From assembly GCF_013170805.1 (NCBI RefSeq), contig NZ_CP051293.1, positions 4,842,001 through 4,906,000 on the forward strand: a DNA stretch of 64,000 nt, given 5' to 3'. Shown here piece after piece: positions 22,214 to 31,743 of this stretch. Both the position numbers and the translations under genes were made by a program. Under the pieces are notes generated by a model. That model searched no databases. It was not told where the DNA came from and worked only from the letters and a program-made list of their open reading frames with translations. Origin of the DNA: Mesorhizobium sp. NZP2077 (lineage in GTDB: Bacteria; Pseudomonadota; Alphaproteobacteria; Rhizobiales; Rhizobiaceae). How positions within the stretch are numbered: position 1 is the first letter of the stretch; the number at the start of each line of letters is the position of its first letter.

Positions 22214-22633
22214 TCAGACCGCGCCAAGCAGATGCAGCGCGAACCAGATCCAGGCCAGCGCCAGCACCACAGCACCTGCGAAGAAAGAGCGGCTGCGAAG
22301 CCGCAGATTGTTGCTGGTCAGGTGGACCCACGCATGGAAATAGCGCGTCAGGACGAAAATCCACATCAGCGCCAGGGTCAGATAGTTGACGCCGTTGGTG
22401 ACGTGAAGCGTCAGGCACAGCACGTAGAAAAGCACCGGCAGTTCGAACTGGTTGCAGAGATTGGCGGCAACGGTGACGCTGGATGCGGGCTCGGTCGAAC
22501 GCGCCTTGAACTGGCCGACCTTGGCCTCGCCGGACTTCACCGCAACGAACCGGCGCCGGCCCATCACGATGTAAACGATATAGACCAGCAGAACTTGCGC
22601 CAGAACAGGCCAGAAGATCGTGGTCTGGTTCAT
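22214..22633 (-). CDS. MAPEG-family membrane protein
   Basis: A 139-residue, four-helix membrane protein with the MAPEG-type core AANLCNQFELPVLFYVLCL and the following RYFHAWVHLTSNNLRLRSRSF. MAPEG proteins include glutathione-dependent transferases and peroxidases in eukaryotes; bacterial members are poorly characterised. Start ATG 22633 is preceded by AGGGGA. It shares its direction with the membrane protein gene just upstream (26 bases apart), so the two may be co-transcribed downstream of guaB. Confidence 0.85.
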   Translation of the reverse strand: MNQTTIFWPVLAQVLLVYIVYIVMGRRRFVAVKSGEAKVGQFKARSTEPASSVTVAANLCNQFELPVLFYVLCLTLHVTNGVNYLTLALMWIFVLTRYFHAWVHLTSNNLRLRSRSFFAGAVVLALAWIWFALHLLGAV

Positions 22634-22658
22634 GACATGTCCCCTGCCGTGTCCGGCA

Positions 22659-23282
22659 TCAAGCCTGACGTCTCTGGCCAATCAGCCAGAAAGCGGCGAT
22701 GACGAGCAGCGGGATGGCGAGAAGCGCGAATTTGGTGACGATCAGCGCGGAAGCCAAAGACAGCGAATCCGGGTTGGCCGACAGGAAATCGGATAGAAGC
22801 CGTGCCACCGCGATGTTCTGGGCATAGTCGGCAAGCGTGTAGGGCAGCACCAGCACCAGCGCAAAGATCGACTGCATCTGCCCGGGAAGCACGCGGAAAT
22901 TCTTCAAGCGCCGGCCGGCGGCCAGGATCAGGCTGACCAATGTCAGCGACAGCAGCGCCGGGAACAGGAGATCGAAAGTCAGATAGTGCCAGACCAGGAT
23001 GATCTCGCCGCCGCGCCGGCCGAGCGCCGTCAGCCAGGCCATGCCTTCGTCTGGCGTGAAGCCGAGATAACGCATATCGAGCGACGGCAAGCCGCCGCTC
23101 AATTGACGAAAATAGAAGAATTCCAGCAACGTCATGGCGATGAAAACCGCCGCCGACAGGAAACACAGCGCACCGACGTGCCGCGACAGCCGCAGGATCG
23201 TCGCGGTCAGGCTCCGCCCGAGCCCGTATTGTTCAGGCTCCGCCGGGATAGTTCGGGCTTTCGCGGGTAATCGTGACGTCAT
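22659..23282 (-). CDS. Membrane protein of unknown function overlapping guaB
   Basis: A 207-residue protein with four to five predicted helices (ALCFLSAAVFIAMTLLEFFYF; LVWHYLTFDLLFPALLSLTLV; C-terminal ALIVTKFALLAIPLLVIAAF). I recognise no family. The start ATG 23282 is inside the last 50 bases of guaB, on the same strand in another frame. An internal overlap of that size suggests translational coupling. Earlier in-frame starts would lie deeper in guaB and are unlikely. Confidence 0.7.
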   Translation of the reverse strand: MTSRLPAKARTIPAEPEQYGLGRSLTATILRLSRHVGALCFLSAAVFIAMTLLEFFYFRQLSGGLPSLDMRYLGFTPDEGMAWLTALGRRGGEIILVWHYLTFDLLFPALLSLTLVSLILAAGRRLKNFRVLPGQMQSIFALVLVLPYTLADYAQNIAVARLLSDFLSANPDSLSLASALIVTKFALLAIPLLVIAAFWLIGQRRQA

Positions 23283-24735
23283 GGGCGTGGCTTTCACGAA
23301 GTCCGGCGTTGGATATGCGCACAAAGGTGGCGCGTTCACGGAAATCGGCAAGGTCGCGGCCACCGACATAACCCATAGCGGCTTTTAGCCCGCCTGCAAG
23401 CTGATGCAGCACGCCAGACACAGGTCCTTTGTAGGGAACCTGGCCTTCAATGCCTTCCGGCACCAGTTTCAGCGTGTCGCGCACCTCGGCCTGGAAGTAG
23501 CGATCGGCCGAGCCGCGCGCCATGGCGCCGACCGAACCCATACCACGATAGGCCTTGAACGAGCGGCCCTGGTGCAGATAGACCTCACCCGGGCTCTCGT
23601 CGGTACCGGCCAGCAGCGAGCCGATCATGGCGGCGCTGGCGCCTGCGGCGAGCGCCTTGGCGAGATCGCCTGAATATTTTATGCCGCCGTCGGCAATCAC
23701 CGACACACCCGATTTGTGCGCCGTCTCGACCGCCGACATGATGGCTGAGAGCTGCGGCACGCCGACGCCGGCGACGATGCGGGTGGTGCAGATGGAACCC
23801 GGGCCGATGCCGACCTTGACGGCGTCGGCGCCGGCGTCGATCAGCGCCTGCGTACCCTCTGCGGTGGCGACGTTACCGGCCAGGATGCGAACCGAATTGG
23901 ACAGTTTCTTGGCGCGCGTGACCGCGTCCAGCACGCGCTGCGAGTGGCCGTGCGCGGTGTCGATGACCAGAAGGTCGACGCCGGCATCGATCAAACGCTC
24001 GGCGCGCTCGAAGCCGTCATCGCCGACGCTGGTGGCGGCAGCCGCGCGCAGGCGGCCCTGCGCGTCCTTGGTCGCGTGCGGGTTGAGCTGCGACTTCTCG
24101 ATATCCTTGACCGTGATCAGGCCGACGCAATTGCCCGACTTATCGACAACAACGAGCTTTTCGATGCGGTGCTGGTGCAGAAGCCGCTTGGCCTCGTCCT
24201 GGTCGACATTCTCCTTGACCGTGATCAGGTTCTCACGGGTCATCAATTCGTAGACCTTCTGCGCCGGGTCGGAGGCAAAGCGCACGTCGCGGTTGGTCAG
24301 GATGCCGACCAGCCGACCGATCTTCTGGCCGCCGGTACCGCCATTCTCGACCACCGGAATGCCCGAGATCGAATAGGTGCGCATCAGCGACAGCGCGTCG
24401 GCAAGGGTGGCGTCCGGGCCGATGGTGACGGGATTGATCACCATGCCGGACTCGAATTTCTTGACCTGCCGCACCTGCTCGGCCTGTTCGGCCGGGGAGA
24501 AATTGCGATGGATGACGCCGATGCCGCCGGCCTGGGCCATGGCGATGGCAAGACGCGCCTCGGTGACGGTGTCCATCGCGGCGGAGAGGATCGGAACGTT
24601 GAGATCGATGTCGCCGGCAATGCGGGTGCGGACATCGGTTTCGCCAGGCATGACTTCGGAATGACCCGGCTGCAAAAGCACGTCGTCGAAGGTCAGCGCA
24701 AGTGCGCCGGTGGACGTTTCGATGATTTTTGCCAT
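23233..24735 (-). CDS. guaB: IMP dehydrogenase
   Basis: A 500-residue enzyme that oxidises IMP to XMP, the committed step of GMP synthesis. It has [19 protein letters not shown] at the N-terminus, two CBS domains as an insertion (residues about 95-215), [14 protein letters not shown], and the active-site loop [17 protein letters not shown] carrying the catalytic cysteine. The C-terminal flap holds [10 protein letters not shown]. The start ATG 24735 follows an AAGGG element. A longer upstream frame exists but does not resemble the family. Confidence 0.96.
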   Translation of the reverse strand: MAKIIETSTGALALTFDDVLLQPGHSEVMPGETDVRTRIAGDIDLNVPILSAAMDTVTEARLAIAMAQAGGIGVIHRNFSPAEQAEQVRQVKKFESGMVINPVTIGPDATLADALSLMRTYSISGIPVVENGGTGGQKIGRLVGILTNRDVRFASDPAQKVYELMTRENLITVKENVDQDEAKRLLHQHRIEKLVVVDKSGNCVGLITVKDIEKSQLNPHATKDAQGRLRAAAATSVGDDGFERAERLIDAGVDLLVIDTAHGHSQRVLDAVTRAKKLSNSVRILAGNVATAEGTQALIDAGADAVKVGIGPGSICTTRIVAGVGVPQLSAIMSAVETAHKSGVSVIADGGIKYSGDLAKALAAGASAAMIGSLLAGTDESPGEVYLHQGRSFKAYRGMGSVGAMARGSADRYFQAEVRDTLKLVPEGIEGQVPYKGPVSGVLHQLAGGLKAAMGYVGGRDLADFRERATFVRISNAGLRESHAHDVTITRESPNYPGGA

Positions 24736-25023
24736 GGCCAGCCCTTTAGAATGCGGAAAAAGCGCTGGACCGGGATGGACAGCGCCGACTCGTTCTTCCC
24801 TTTCAGGATTGGCGCTGGCTGGTAACACGTCGCGGCGCGGATGAAAAGCCGATGATTTCACGCTCCCGGAAAGGTGACCTTTTCCGAAAAGATGCCACCC
24901 AGGGTTGCCAGTCGCACAAAAGTGACAGCAAATTAATGCGACATCCACCCGAAGGCATGGTAACCGCCCGCTCCAAGGCCGACATGCAATCGGCAATGCA
25001 ACATTCAAGTCTGGACGCGTTCC

Positions 25024-26445
25024 TTGAACCGCACCATCCCGCTCATCCTGGCGGTCGCCCTTTTCATGGAAAACATGGATTCGACCGTCATCGCGACATC
25101 GCTGCCGGCGATCGCCATCGACATCCATACCAGCCCGATCGCGCTCAAGCTGGCGCTGACCGCCTATCTCGTCTCGCTGGCGATCTTCATTCCGATCAGC
25201 GGCTGGATGGCCGACCGTTTTGGCGCCAAGAACATTTTTCGTGCCGCGATCGCGGTCTTCATCGTTGGTTCGATCGCTTGCGCCCTGTCAGGTTCGCTGC
25301 CTGCTTTCGTGGTTTCACGCTTCCTGCAAGGCATTGGCGGCGCCATGATGACACCGGTCGGGCGCCTGGTTCTGGTGCGCGCCACGCCCAAGAGCGAACT
25401 GGTCGCGGCCATGTCGTGGCTGACCGTTCCCGCACTGGTCGGACCGCTCGTCGGCCCGCCGATCGGCGGCTTCATCACCACCTATTTCACCTGGCACTGG
25501 ATCTTCCTGATCAACGTGCCGATCGGCCTGATCGGCATCTGGCTGGCCACACGCTTCCTGCCGGAAACCGAATCGATGGAGACGCCGCCGCTCGATTTCA
25601 TCGGCTTCGTGCTGAGCGGGCTCGCGGCATCCGGCGTCGTGTTCGGCCTGTCGGTGGTCTCCCTGCCCTATCTGCCGCCGGCGACCGGGCTGATCACCGT
25701 GGCCGTCGGGCTGCTGTCGGGCGCGCTCTACCTGCTGCACGCCCGCCGCGCCAGAAATCCGCTGCTAGCGCTCGAACTGTTCCGCAACCAGGTGTTCCGC
25801 TCCTCGGTGCTTGGCGGCTCGCTGTTTCGCATCGGCATCGGGGCGGTGCCGTTCCTGCTGCCGCTGATGTTCCAGATCGGCTTCGGGCTGACGCCGTTCC
25901 AGTCCGGCATGATCACCTTCGTCTCGGCGATCGGCGCCATCGGCATGAAGTTCGTGACAGCACTGATTTTTCGCCTTGCCGGCTTCCGCCGCGTGCTGAT
26001 CAGCGGCTCGCTGGTCGCCGCCGCATCGATCGCCATCTACGGCCTTTTCACCCCCGAAACGCCTTACGTCCTGATGCTCGCCATATTGCTGGTCGGTGGC
26101 TTCATCCGCTCGATGTTCTTCACCGGCGTCAACGCGCTGTCCTATGCCGAGGTGTCGGCCGAAGACACCAGCAAGGCAACGCCGATCACCGCGGCGTTCC
26201 AGCAGCTCTCGATCGCGCTCGGTGTGGCACTCGCAGGCGGCATTCTGGAAGTCTCGACCTCGATCCATGGCGGCCCGCTGGCGCTGAGCGATTTCCATAT
26301 CGCCTTCTTCATCGTCGCGGCGGTGTCAGCGGCGGCATCGCTGTCGTTCATGCGGCTGGCGCCCGATGCCGGCAACGCCGTGTCGGGTCATGGCCGGCTG
26401 ACCACGCCCAAGACACTGGAACCGGCGAGATCGCCGGGGGAGTGA
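25024..26445 (+). CDS. MFS drug-type transporter (DHA2/EmrB-like)
   Basis: A 473-residue major facilitator protein with about fourteen membrane helices. ALFMENMDSTVIATSLPAIA is the DHA2 family start. GWMADRFGAKNIFRAAIAVF is the loop 2-3 motif and RFLQGIGGAMMTPVGRLVLV is motif B. Members export drugs, dyes or bile-type compounds. The only plausible start in frame is TTG 25024, since no in-frame ATG occurs just upstream. It is divergent from guaB across 288 bases with no other visible feature. Confidence 0.85.
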   Translation: MNRTIPLILAVALFMENMDSTVIATSLPAIAIDIHTSPIALKLALTAYLVSLAIFIPISGWMADRFGAKNIFRAAIAVFIVGSIACALSGSLPAFVVSRFLQGIGGAMMTPVGRLVLVRATPKSELVAAMSWLTVPALVGPLVGPPIGGFITTYFTWHWIFLINVPIGLIGIWLATRFLPETESMETPPLDFIGFVLSGLAASGVVFGLSVVSLPYLPPATGLITVAVGLLSGALYLLHARRARNPLLALELFRNQVFRSSVLGGSLFRIGIGAVPFLLPLMFQIGFGLTPFQSGMITFVSAIGAIGMKFVTALIFRLAGFRRVLISGSLVAAASIAIYGLFTPETPYVLMLAILLVGGFIRSMFFTGVNALSYAEVSAEDTSKATPITAAFQQLSIALGVALAGGILEVSTSIHGGPLALSDFHIAFFIVAAVSAAASLSFMRLAPDAGNAVSGHGRLTTPKTLEPARSPGE

Positions 26446-26495
26446 GGCCGCCGTCGCACTAGGTAGGCCGATCAGTCTTCGGCATCCCCCGGCCC

Positions 26496-26578
26496 TTCGC
26501 TATCGCTCCGGGCGCTCGAGTCCTTCGTCCACTGGACGTTCCGATCCGCCTGGCGGCGAACCGGACTCTCGCCCCTTA
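26496..26578. repeat. Second copy of the interspersed repeat, inside the rlmE 3' end
   Basis: The stretch GGGCGCTCGAGTCCTTCG, then GTCCACTGGAC, then GAACCGGACTCTCGCCCC lines up in order with GGGCGTTCGAGTCCTTTG, GTCCACTGGAC and AAACCGGACTCTCACCCC in the repeat at 10497-10580. This is one dispersed repeat family seen twice. Here it covers the last codons and the stop of rlmE. Confidence 0.75.
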
Positions 26579-27264
26579 AAGTCTTTGGCCAACAGATACA
26601 GCTCCACCGACTCATCCCTCGATGCCGGCGGCTTGACGTGGTGCACCGAGCGGAAATTCTTCTTGAGCATCGAGAGCAGCTCGTTCTCCGCGCCGCCCTG
26701 AAAAGTCTTGGCGAGGAAATGGCCGCCCGGCTTCAGGACGGACAGCGCGAAATCGGCCGCCACCTCGCACAGATGCATGGTGCGGATATGGTCGGTCCGC
26801 TTGTGGCCGGTGGTTGGTGCGGCCATGTCGGACAACACGACATCCGGGTCACCACCCAGCGCCTCGGCTAGTTTGCGCGGCGCATCCGCGTCCAGGAAAT
26901 CCATCAACAGCACCGGCGCGCCGGGCACGGCATCCATTTCGAGATAATCGATGCCGATGACATGCGGATTTTCCGCCGTCGATTTCGTGCGCGCGGCCGC
27001 GACCTGACACCAACCGCCGGGGGCGGCTCCCAGATCGATCACCTTCATGCCGGGTTTGAGCAAATGGTGCTTGTCGTCGATCTCGATCAGCTTGTAGGCC
27101 GCGCGCGAGCGATAGCCGTCGGCCTTCGAGCGCTGGACATAGGGATCGTTGATGTGGCGCTGCAGCCAGCGGCGCGACGATTCCTTCAGGCCGCTCTTCT
27201 TCTTGATCCGCGTCTTCAGCACGCGAATGCTGGCCGAGCCTGGTTTTTCCGGTTTCTTGGTCAT
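26500..27264 (-). CDS. rlmE: 23S rRNA 2'-O-ribose methyltransferase RlmE (FtsJ/RrmJ)
   Basis: A 254-residue SAM-dependent enzyme that methylates U2552 in the A-loop of 23S rRNA. The core [23 protein letters not shown] motif [30 protein letters not shown] and LAKTFQGG contain the K-D-K-E catalytic elements of the family. Start ATG 27264. The last 23 residues (from about [17 protein letters not shown]) come from an interspersed repeat that runs into the gene, so the protein is longer than usual at its C-terminus. The ppx gene lies just upstream on the same strand. Confidence 0.94.
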   Translation of the reverse strand: MTKKPEKPGSASIRVLKTRIKKKSGLKESSRRWLQRHINDPYVQRSKADGYRSRAAYKLIEIDDKHHLLKPGMKVIDLGAAPGGWCQVAAARTKSTAENPHVIGIDYLEMDAVPGAPVLLMDFLDADAPRKLAEALGGDPDVVLSDMAAPTTGHKRTDHIRTMHLCEVAADFALSVLKPGGHFLAKTFQGGAENELLSMLKKNFRSVHHVKPPASRDESVELYLLAKDFKGRESGSPPGGSERPVDEGLERPER

Positions 27265-27292
27265 TGCCTGATTTCTTGCTTGAGCATGATCT

Positions 27293-28714
27293 CTACGCCC
27301 TGCCACGCCCATCATTGCGCCAGACGCCGTCATCGGCCATCAGCTCGCTCAATATGCCTTCGCGCAGGCCACGGTCGGCGACACGCAGTCGCTCCGACGG
27401 CCAGACCGCACGGATCGCTTCGAGGATAGCACAGCCGGCCAGCACCAGATCGGCGCGGTCCGCACCGATGCAAGGGTTGGCGCAGCGCTGCTGGAAATCC
27501 CAGCCGACCAGCCTCTCGACCATGCGGTCGACGCTGTCGCGGTCCATCCACAGCCCGTCAACCCGACGCCGGTCGTAACGTTCGAGATCGAGGTGGACGC
27601 CGGCCAGCGTCGTCACCGTGCCGGACGTGCCGAGCAGATGAAAATTCGGGCTGGCCTTCAGGTGGCTCAGGCGGTCGCGGCCATCGAAAGTGGCCAGCCT
27701 GCCGGCGACATCATCGACCATAGCGGTGAAGATCTCGCGCGTCACCGTGCGGCCGCCAAAGCGCTCGGCCAAGGAGACGACGCCGACCGGCAGCGACGTC
27801 CACGAGACGATATGGTTGGCAAGCCGCGGCGAGCGGCGGCCGGTGAGGTCGATCAGCGCGATTTCGGAAGAGCCGCCGCCGATATCGAACAGGACGACGC
27901 CTTGCGTATCACGCTCGACCAGCGAGCCGCAGCCGGAAACCGCCAGCCGCGCTTCGGTCTGGCGGTCGATGATCTCGAGCTTCAGGCCTGCCTCGCGCTC
28001 GACGCGTTCGAGAAATTCGACGCCGTTTTCGGCCGAACGGCAGGCTTCCGTGGCGATCAGCCTGGCTTTCCTGATCTTGCGACTGCGCAATTTGTCGCCG
28101 CAGATTTTCAGCGCCTCCACGGCGCGATCCATCGCCGGTTGACCGAGCCGTCCACTGGCGGTGAGCCCCTCGCCCAGCCTGACGATGCGCGAAAAGGCAT
28201 CGATGACGCGGAACTGGCCATGCCGTGTTGGAACGGCGACCAGCAGCCGGCAATTGTTGGTGCCGAGATCGAGGGCCGCGAAGACGGGAAGCTCATGCAC
28301 CGGCGGCCGGCGGGCGCCCTGCTCGGGGCGAGGCGTATGAGCGGCGGGCGAAATCGCCGGCGCCGCCGGCTGCTTCGGCTCCAAAGCCGGGCCAGCACCT
28401 TTGCCTTGCACCGGAGATCGATTGTCCTGGGGATGAGCTTCTTCGCGCGCAAAAACCTTGCGCCCGCGCCTTCGCTTGCGCCGCTTCTTGGGCTTGCCCT
28501 TCTGGTGATGCGTCGCGTCGGCCGCCTGGCCGTCGGCGGAGCGCGGCTCCGTCGGACGGCGTTGCTGCCAACCGGCTGTCCCCGAGCCTGATGGCCCTGG
28601 GGAAGCGCTGGACGCGCCCACCTCCGACGCGCCTGCGCCGGTGTCGCGGTCTTCCACTGTCGTTCCTTCCGGCGCCGCGCGAACCGATGAAGGACGCAGC
28701 AGGCGCTTTGGCAT
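27293..28714 (-). CDS. ppx: Ppx/GppA-family phosphatase with a long basic N-terminal extension
   Basis: A 473-residue protein. The C-terminal 330 residues are the exopolyphosphatase/pppGpp phosphatase fold: [38 protein letters not shown], and the second phosphate loop [18 protein letters not shown]. The first roughly 143 residues are low-complexity, rich in Gly, Ser, Pro and Arg, with the very basic tract [17 protein letters not shown] around residues 72-88. That extension may bind nucleic acid or polyphosphate, but this is speculation. rlmE follows 29 bases downstream. The start could be internal, though the frame is open throughout. Confidence 0.87.
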   Translation of the reverse strand: MPKRLLRPSSVRAAPEGTTVEDRDTGAGASEVGASSASPGPSGSGTAGWQQRRPTEPRSADGQAADATHHQKGKPKKRRKRRRGRKVFAREEAHPQDNRSPVQGKGAGPALEPKQPAAPAISPAAHTPRPEQGARRPPVHELPVFAALDLGTNNCRLLVAVPTRHGQFRVIDAFSRIVRLGEGLTASGRLGQPAMDRAVEALKICGDKLRSRKIRKARLIATEACRSAENGVEFLERVEREAGLKLEIIDRQTEARLAVSGCGSLVERDTQGVVLFDIGGGSSEIALIDLTGRRSPRLANHIVSWTSLPVGVVSLAERFGGRTVTREIFTAMVDDVAGRLATFDGRDRLSHLKASPNFHLLGTSGTVTTLAGVHLDLERYDRRRVDGLWMDRDSVDRMVERLVGWDFQQRCANPCIGADRADLVLAGCAILEAIRAVWPSERLRVADRGLREGILSELMADDGVWRNDGRGRA

Positions 28715-29071
28715 GTTTCAAGTTGGTGCCAGAGTAACAGTGCCGTGCCCGATCACCAAGAGCCGCATGCTGAATTTTGCCGGATGGGCGTGAACCGGCT
28801 TTTCGCGCGCTGCGTAATGTACCCGCAAGGCTGGGTTGGTAGCGCAACGCAGTCGGAATGTCCGGTCGAAGCCGATGCCCTCACTGCTTGCCGGTGCCCT
28901 TACGCCGCTTTCGGTGCTGGCGGACCTTGCCGGCGGCCGGCGCGACAAGTGTTCGCGGTTGAATAGCCGGCTTCAATGAGGCATTTCTGAAATGAACGGA
29001 GGAATCCGGAGAGCCGGCCTCCCACCACCAAGAGAAAAGGAAGCGGACACGCAACGCATGGCAGTCAGGCA
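28715..29071. other. Intergenic region between ppx and the UPF0104 gene
   Basis: These 357 bases separate two divergent genes. A short basic minus-strand ORF (28881-29072) ends VRQHRKRRKGTGKQ. It has no ribosome-binding site and its start would lie in the next gene's start, so I do not call it. I see no RNA gene or strong terminator here. Confidence 0.5.
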
Positions 29072-30004
29072 ATGAACTGGAGACGCTATTTTTGGCCGGT
29101 CGTCGGCTTCGCCGCGGTGATCTTCTCGCTGCTGTTGCTTTGGCACGAACTGCGCGGCATCTCGATCGACGATGTCTGGGACGGGCTTGCCGCCATTCCG
29201 GCGCGAGGCTGGGTGCTGGCGGGGCTGAGTTCCGTCATCGCCTATGCAGCACTTGCCGGCTACGACCATATCGCGCTGCTGCATATCGGCAAGCGTGTGT
29301 CATGGCTGTTCGTGACGCTGTGTTCCTTCACCACCTACGCGCTGTCGCACAATATCGGCGGCTCGGTTTTCTCCGGCGCCGTCATCCGCTACCGCGCCTA
29401 CGGCACCAGAGGCCTGACCGGCCCGGATGTCGGCGTGCTGGTGGCGATCTGTTGGATCACCTTCGTGCTGTCCAGTCTCCTGGCCGGCGGTCTGGTGCTG
29501 GTGCTGGAGCCGCAAATCGTCGACCGTTTCTCGGGCGCCCCGCATCACGGGCTGGCGATCGCCGCCGGCCTTGCCATGCTGATCATCATCGGCGCTTACA
29601 TCTTCGGCAGCGCGCTGCATCTCAAGCCACTGAAGATCGCCAGCTTTCAGCTGCATTATCCGGCGCTGCCGATCGTCGCCCGGCAGCTGCTGATCGGCCC
29701 GATCGAACTGCTTGCCGCCGCCGCGATCATCTTCTTCGCCCTGCCCGAGGTGCACAATCCCGGCTATTTCGTCGTGCTCGGCGTCTTCCTCGTTTCCTTC
29801 TCGGTCGCCCAGCTCTCGCATGCGCCGGGCGGGCTTGGGGTGTTCGAGGTGGTGTTCCTCGCCGGGCTTTCCGACATGGACCAGGTCGGCGTGCTGGCCG
29901 CGCTGCTGGTGTTCCGGCTGTTTTATCTCATCATCCCGCTGATTCTGGGCCTCGGCGTGGTGCTGTTCTTCGAACGCTCGCAATTCAGCCGGACCGAGAG
30001 CTGA
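29072..30004 (+). CDS. UPF0104/YbhN-type membrane protein (LPG synthase transmembrane domain family)
   Basis: A 310-residue protein with about eight membrane helices. The pattern LSHNIGGSVFSGAVIRYRAYG and LSHAPGGLGVFEVVFLAGL belongs to the lysylphosphatidylglycerol synthase TM/flippase family (YbhN, UPF0104). The C-terminal MprF-like synthase domain is absent, so it is likely a lipid flippase-like or permease protein on its own. Start ATG 29072. It is the last core gene before the tRNA and the integrated element. Confidence 0.82.
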   Translation: MNWRRYFWPVVGFAAVIFSLLLLWHELRGISIDDVWDGLAAIPARGWVLAGLSSVIAYAALAGYDHIALLHIGKRVSWLFVTLCSFTTYALSHNIGGSVFSGAVIRYRAYGTRGLTGPDVGVLVAICWITFVLSSLLAGGLVLVLEPQIVDRFSGAPHHGLAIAAGLAMLIIIGAYIFGSALHLKPLKIASFQLHYPALPIVARQLLIGPIELLAAAAIIFFALPEVHNPGYFVVLGVFLVSFSVAQLSHAPGGLGVFEVVFLAGLSDMDQVGVLAALLVFRLFYLIIPLILGLGVVLFFERSQFSRTES

Positions 30005-30100
30005 GGCGCGGACTGGGCTTTGTGCTCGTGCCAGCGCGCCATATGAAACCCGGCGTCTGAAACCGGCCGTCAAAACGTAACGATTGAACCGCAGACCAGG

Positions 30101-30128
30101 CTTGACTATTTTCCGCTGGCGGCTACAA
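30101..30128 (+). promoter_or_regulatory. Probable tRNA-Gln promoter
   Basis: CTTGAC (30101-30106) and CTACAA (30123-30128) with 16 bases between match the rhizobial housekeeping consensus CTTGAC-N17-CTATAT reasonably well. The position, about 55 bases before the tRNA, fits a short leader. Confidence 0.6.
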
Positions 30129-30183
30129 GGCAGCGCTCAAGCGGCTCAGCCGTTCGGCCCGCGCGGTCCATGACTGCGCCTGC

Positions 30184-30257
30184 TGGGGAATAGGTTAACG
30201 GTAGACCCACGGACTCTGACTCCGTTAGTCCTGGTTCGAATCCAGGTTCCCCAGCCA
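30184..30257 (+). tRNA. tRNA-Gln (anticodon CTG)
   Basis: The complete cloverleaf is readable: acceptor TGGGGAA pairs with TTCCCCA; D-stem GGT/ACC; anticodon stem ACGGA/TCCGT around the loop CTCTGAC with anticodon CTG; T-stem CCTGG/CCAGG around TTCGAAT; discriminator G and encoded CCA. It is the integration target of the element: the part from the anticodon stem to just past the CCA is duplicated at the far end of the island. Integration at this side kept a full, functional tRNA. Confidence 0.97.
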
Positions 30258-30261
30258 AACA
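30209..30261 (+). repeat. attL, 53-bp direct repeat inside tRNA-Gln
   Basis: The 53 bases from the first base of the anticodon stem (position 27 of the tRNA) to four bases past the CCA recur exactly at 46853-46905. The base before and the base after differ between the copies, which defines the core as 53 bp. The integrase gene starts 64 bases inside. Confidence 0.95.
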
Positions 30262-30324
30262 AAATCAAGCACTTAGCGATACCTGAATCCCACCATCGAG
30301 CCTCCATGTCGCGTTTGTGTCGCG

Positions 30325-31587
30325 TCAAGCTCCGAGCAATGCCTTTTCGGCCACTGCCAAGGCCTCCTGATCGTTGGTGCTCGGGAACAGATGGCCGTAG
30401 GTATCGGCCGTCATCACGATGCTGGAATGACCCATGCGGGCCTGCACCGTCTTGATGTCCTTCCCCTGCCCGCCGGCCTCCTTGGGATTGATCAGCCAAC
30501 TGGCATAGAAATGCCGAAGCGCATGCAGGCCGGTGTACTTCGCGGCCAAGACGGGCTCGCCCTTCTTGTCGAGCTTAGGCTTACCGCTCGCGTCGAGCGC
30601 GGGAACCGTCAAGCCGGCCTCGATCTGCGGCGGGTGCAAGCCCCGTGTCACGATGTTGGCGTGAAACTCGATGTTTCCCTCGCCGTTCGGGAAAACCAGA
30701 TCAAGCTGGCCCTTCGGGCATTTTAGCTTCCACTCCCGCAGCGTGTTGACGACCATCGGCGCCAGCGGAATCGTCCGATCTTCGCCGGCCTCAGACTTAG
30801 GAAGGCCGATCGGGTTATAGCCTTCGTCGATATATTTCTTGGCGTGGTATTTGTCGGCGCGCTGGCGCACATGCAGCTCGCCCGCCTTCAGATCCACATC
30901 GATCCACCGCAGGCCGCGCAATTCAGACGAGCGCAGCCCGGTGAAGATGGCGGTGATAATAAGCGGCCGATGCCAACCCTTGCTATTCTCCAGAATGAGC
31001 CGGATCTCAGCCGGTGACGGTATGTCGACGCCGACCTTCAGCTTAGGCTTGCGGTCGCCATTCTTCTTGCGCTTCCGCCGTGTCGACATGTCATGAACGA
31101 CGTTGCGAGCGACGAGCCCGCGCTCTTGCGAATCGGCCAGAAGCGAGCCGAGGCTGACGGTGACGCGCTTGATCATGTCGGCGCTACAAACCTGGTTCTT
31201 GGTGCCGTGCGCCTCGGTGCGGAGTCGATCCTGAAACTGGCGCACCACGGGGATGCTGAGCTTCGACAAGCGCAGATTGCCCAGAAAAGGTTCGATATGC
31301 TCGTTGAGGTGCTGGCGGCGCTGGTCGAGCGTTGTGCGCTCCAGCCCGGCGGCCGTACCATCCTCGAGCCAATAGACGCCGGCCTCCTTCACGCTGACGG
31401 TAGCGCGATCGGCGACGTGTGTCCCCTCGTCTATCGAGACCGTGGTCTTTGCCTCCCATGCGTCGGCATCCTTCTTTTTGTCGAAGGTCTTGAGCCGACG
31501 GGTGCCCTGCCCGTCCACATAGTCGACGACCCAGGCCTCCTTCTCGACGCCCTTTGCCGTTGTCCACTTGCGCTTGCGAACTGACAT
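30325..31587 (-). CDS. int: Tyrosine site-specific recombinase (integrase)
   Basis: A 420-residue phage-type integrase. The N-terminal half has an arm-binding region and a SAM-like core-binding domain. The catalytic domain shows the first Arg in FTGLRSSELRGLRWIDVD, HALRHFYASWL with His and Arg, the box LGHSSIVMTADTYGHLF written here as MGHSSIVMTADTYGHLF with the nucleophile Tyr. All R-H-R-Y residues are present, so it should be active. Start ATG 31587 is preceded by AGAGGT. It lies next to attL and is driven leftward by a near-consensus promoter. Confidence 0.95.
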   Translation of the reverse strand: MSVRKRKWTTAKGVEKEAWVVDYVDGQGTRRLKTFDKKKDADAWEAKTTVSIDEGTHVADRATVSVKEAGVYWLEDGTAAGLERTTLDQRRQHLNEHIEPFLGNLRLSKLSIPVVRQFQDRLRTEAHGTKNQVCSADMIKRVTVSLGSLLADSQERGLVARNVVHDMSTRRKRKKNGDRKPKLKVGVDIPSPAEIRLILENSKGWHRPLIITAIFTGLRSSELRGLRWIDVDLKAGELHVRQRADKYHAKKYIDEGYNPIGLPKSEAGEDRTIPLAPMVVNTLREWKLKCPKGQLDLVFPNGEGNIEFHANIVTRGLHPPQIEAGLTVPALDASGKPKLDKKGEPVLAAKYTGLHALRHFYASWLINPKEAGGQGKDIKTVQARMGHSSIVMTADTYGHLFPSTNDQEALAVAEKALLGA

Positions 31588-31637
31588 GACACTTACCTCT
31601 TTTGCGTAGCCGCCCGTAATGAACGGAACCATGTTGC

Positions 31638-31665
31638 ATTATGTCGCAAACAATCCGCTTGTCAA
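31638..31665 (-). promoter_or_regulatory. Integrase promoter
   Basis: Read on the minus strand, TTGACA (31665-31660) and CATAAT (31643-31638) with 16 bases between are a nearly perfect -35/-10 pair, about 50 bases before the int start codon. The -35 TGTCAAT is one arm of an inverted repeat with ATTGACA at 31688-31694, which could be a repressor site over both divergent promoters. Confidence 0.7.
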
Positions 31666-31710
31666 TTGATGGCAGCTAATGCGCGTCATTGACAGCCAAC
31701 GTAAATTCAG

Positions 31711-31731
31711 AGTACGTAATGCGTACTTGAT
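31711..31731. promoter_or_regulatory. Palindromic operator of the element's regulator
   Basis: AGTACGTAATGCGTACT (31711-31727) is a dyad with six-base arms AGTACG/CGTACT. The extended half CGTACTTGAT (31722-31731) recurs exactly at 32286-32295, just before the next small gene. Both are upstream of element genes beside the MerR-like regulator, the pattern expected of its binding sites. Confidence 0.65.
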
Positions 31732-31743
31732 TGGAGCGCCGTT

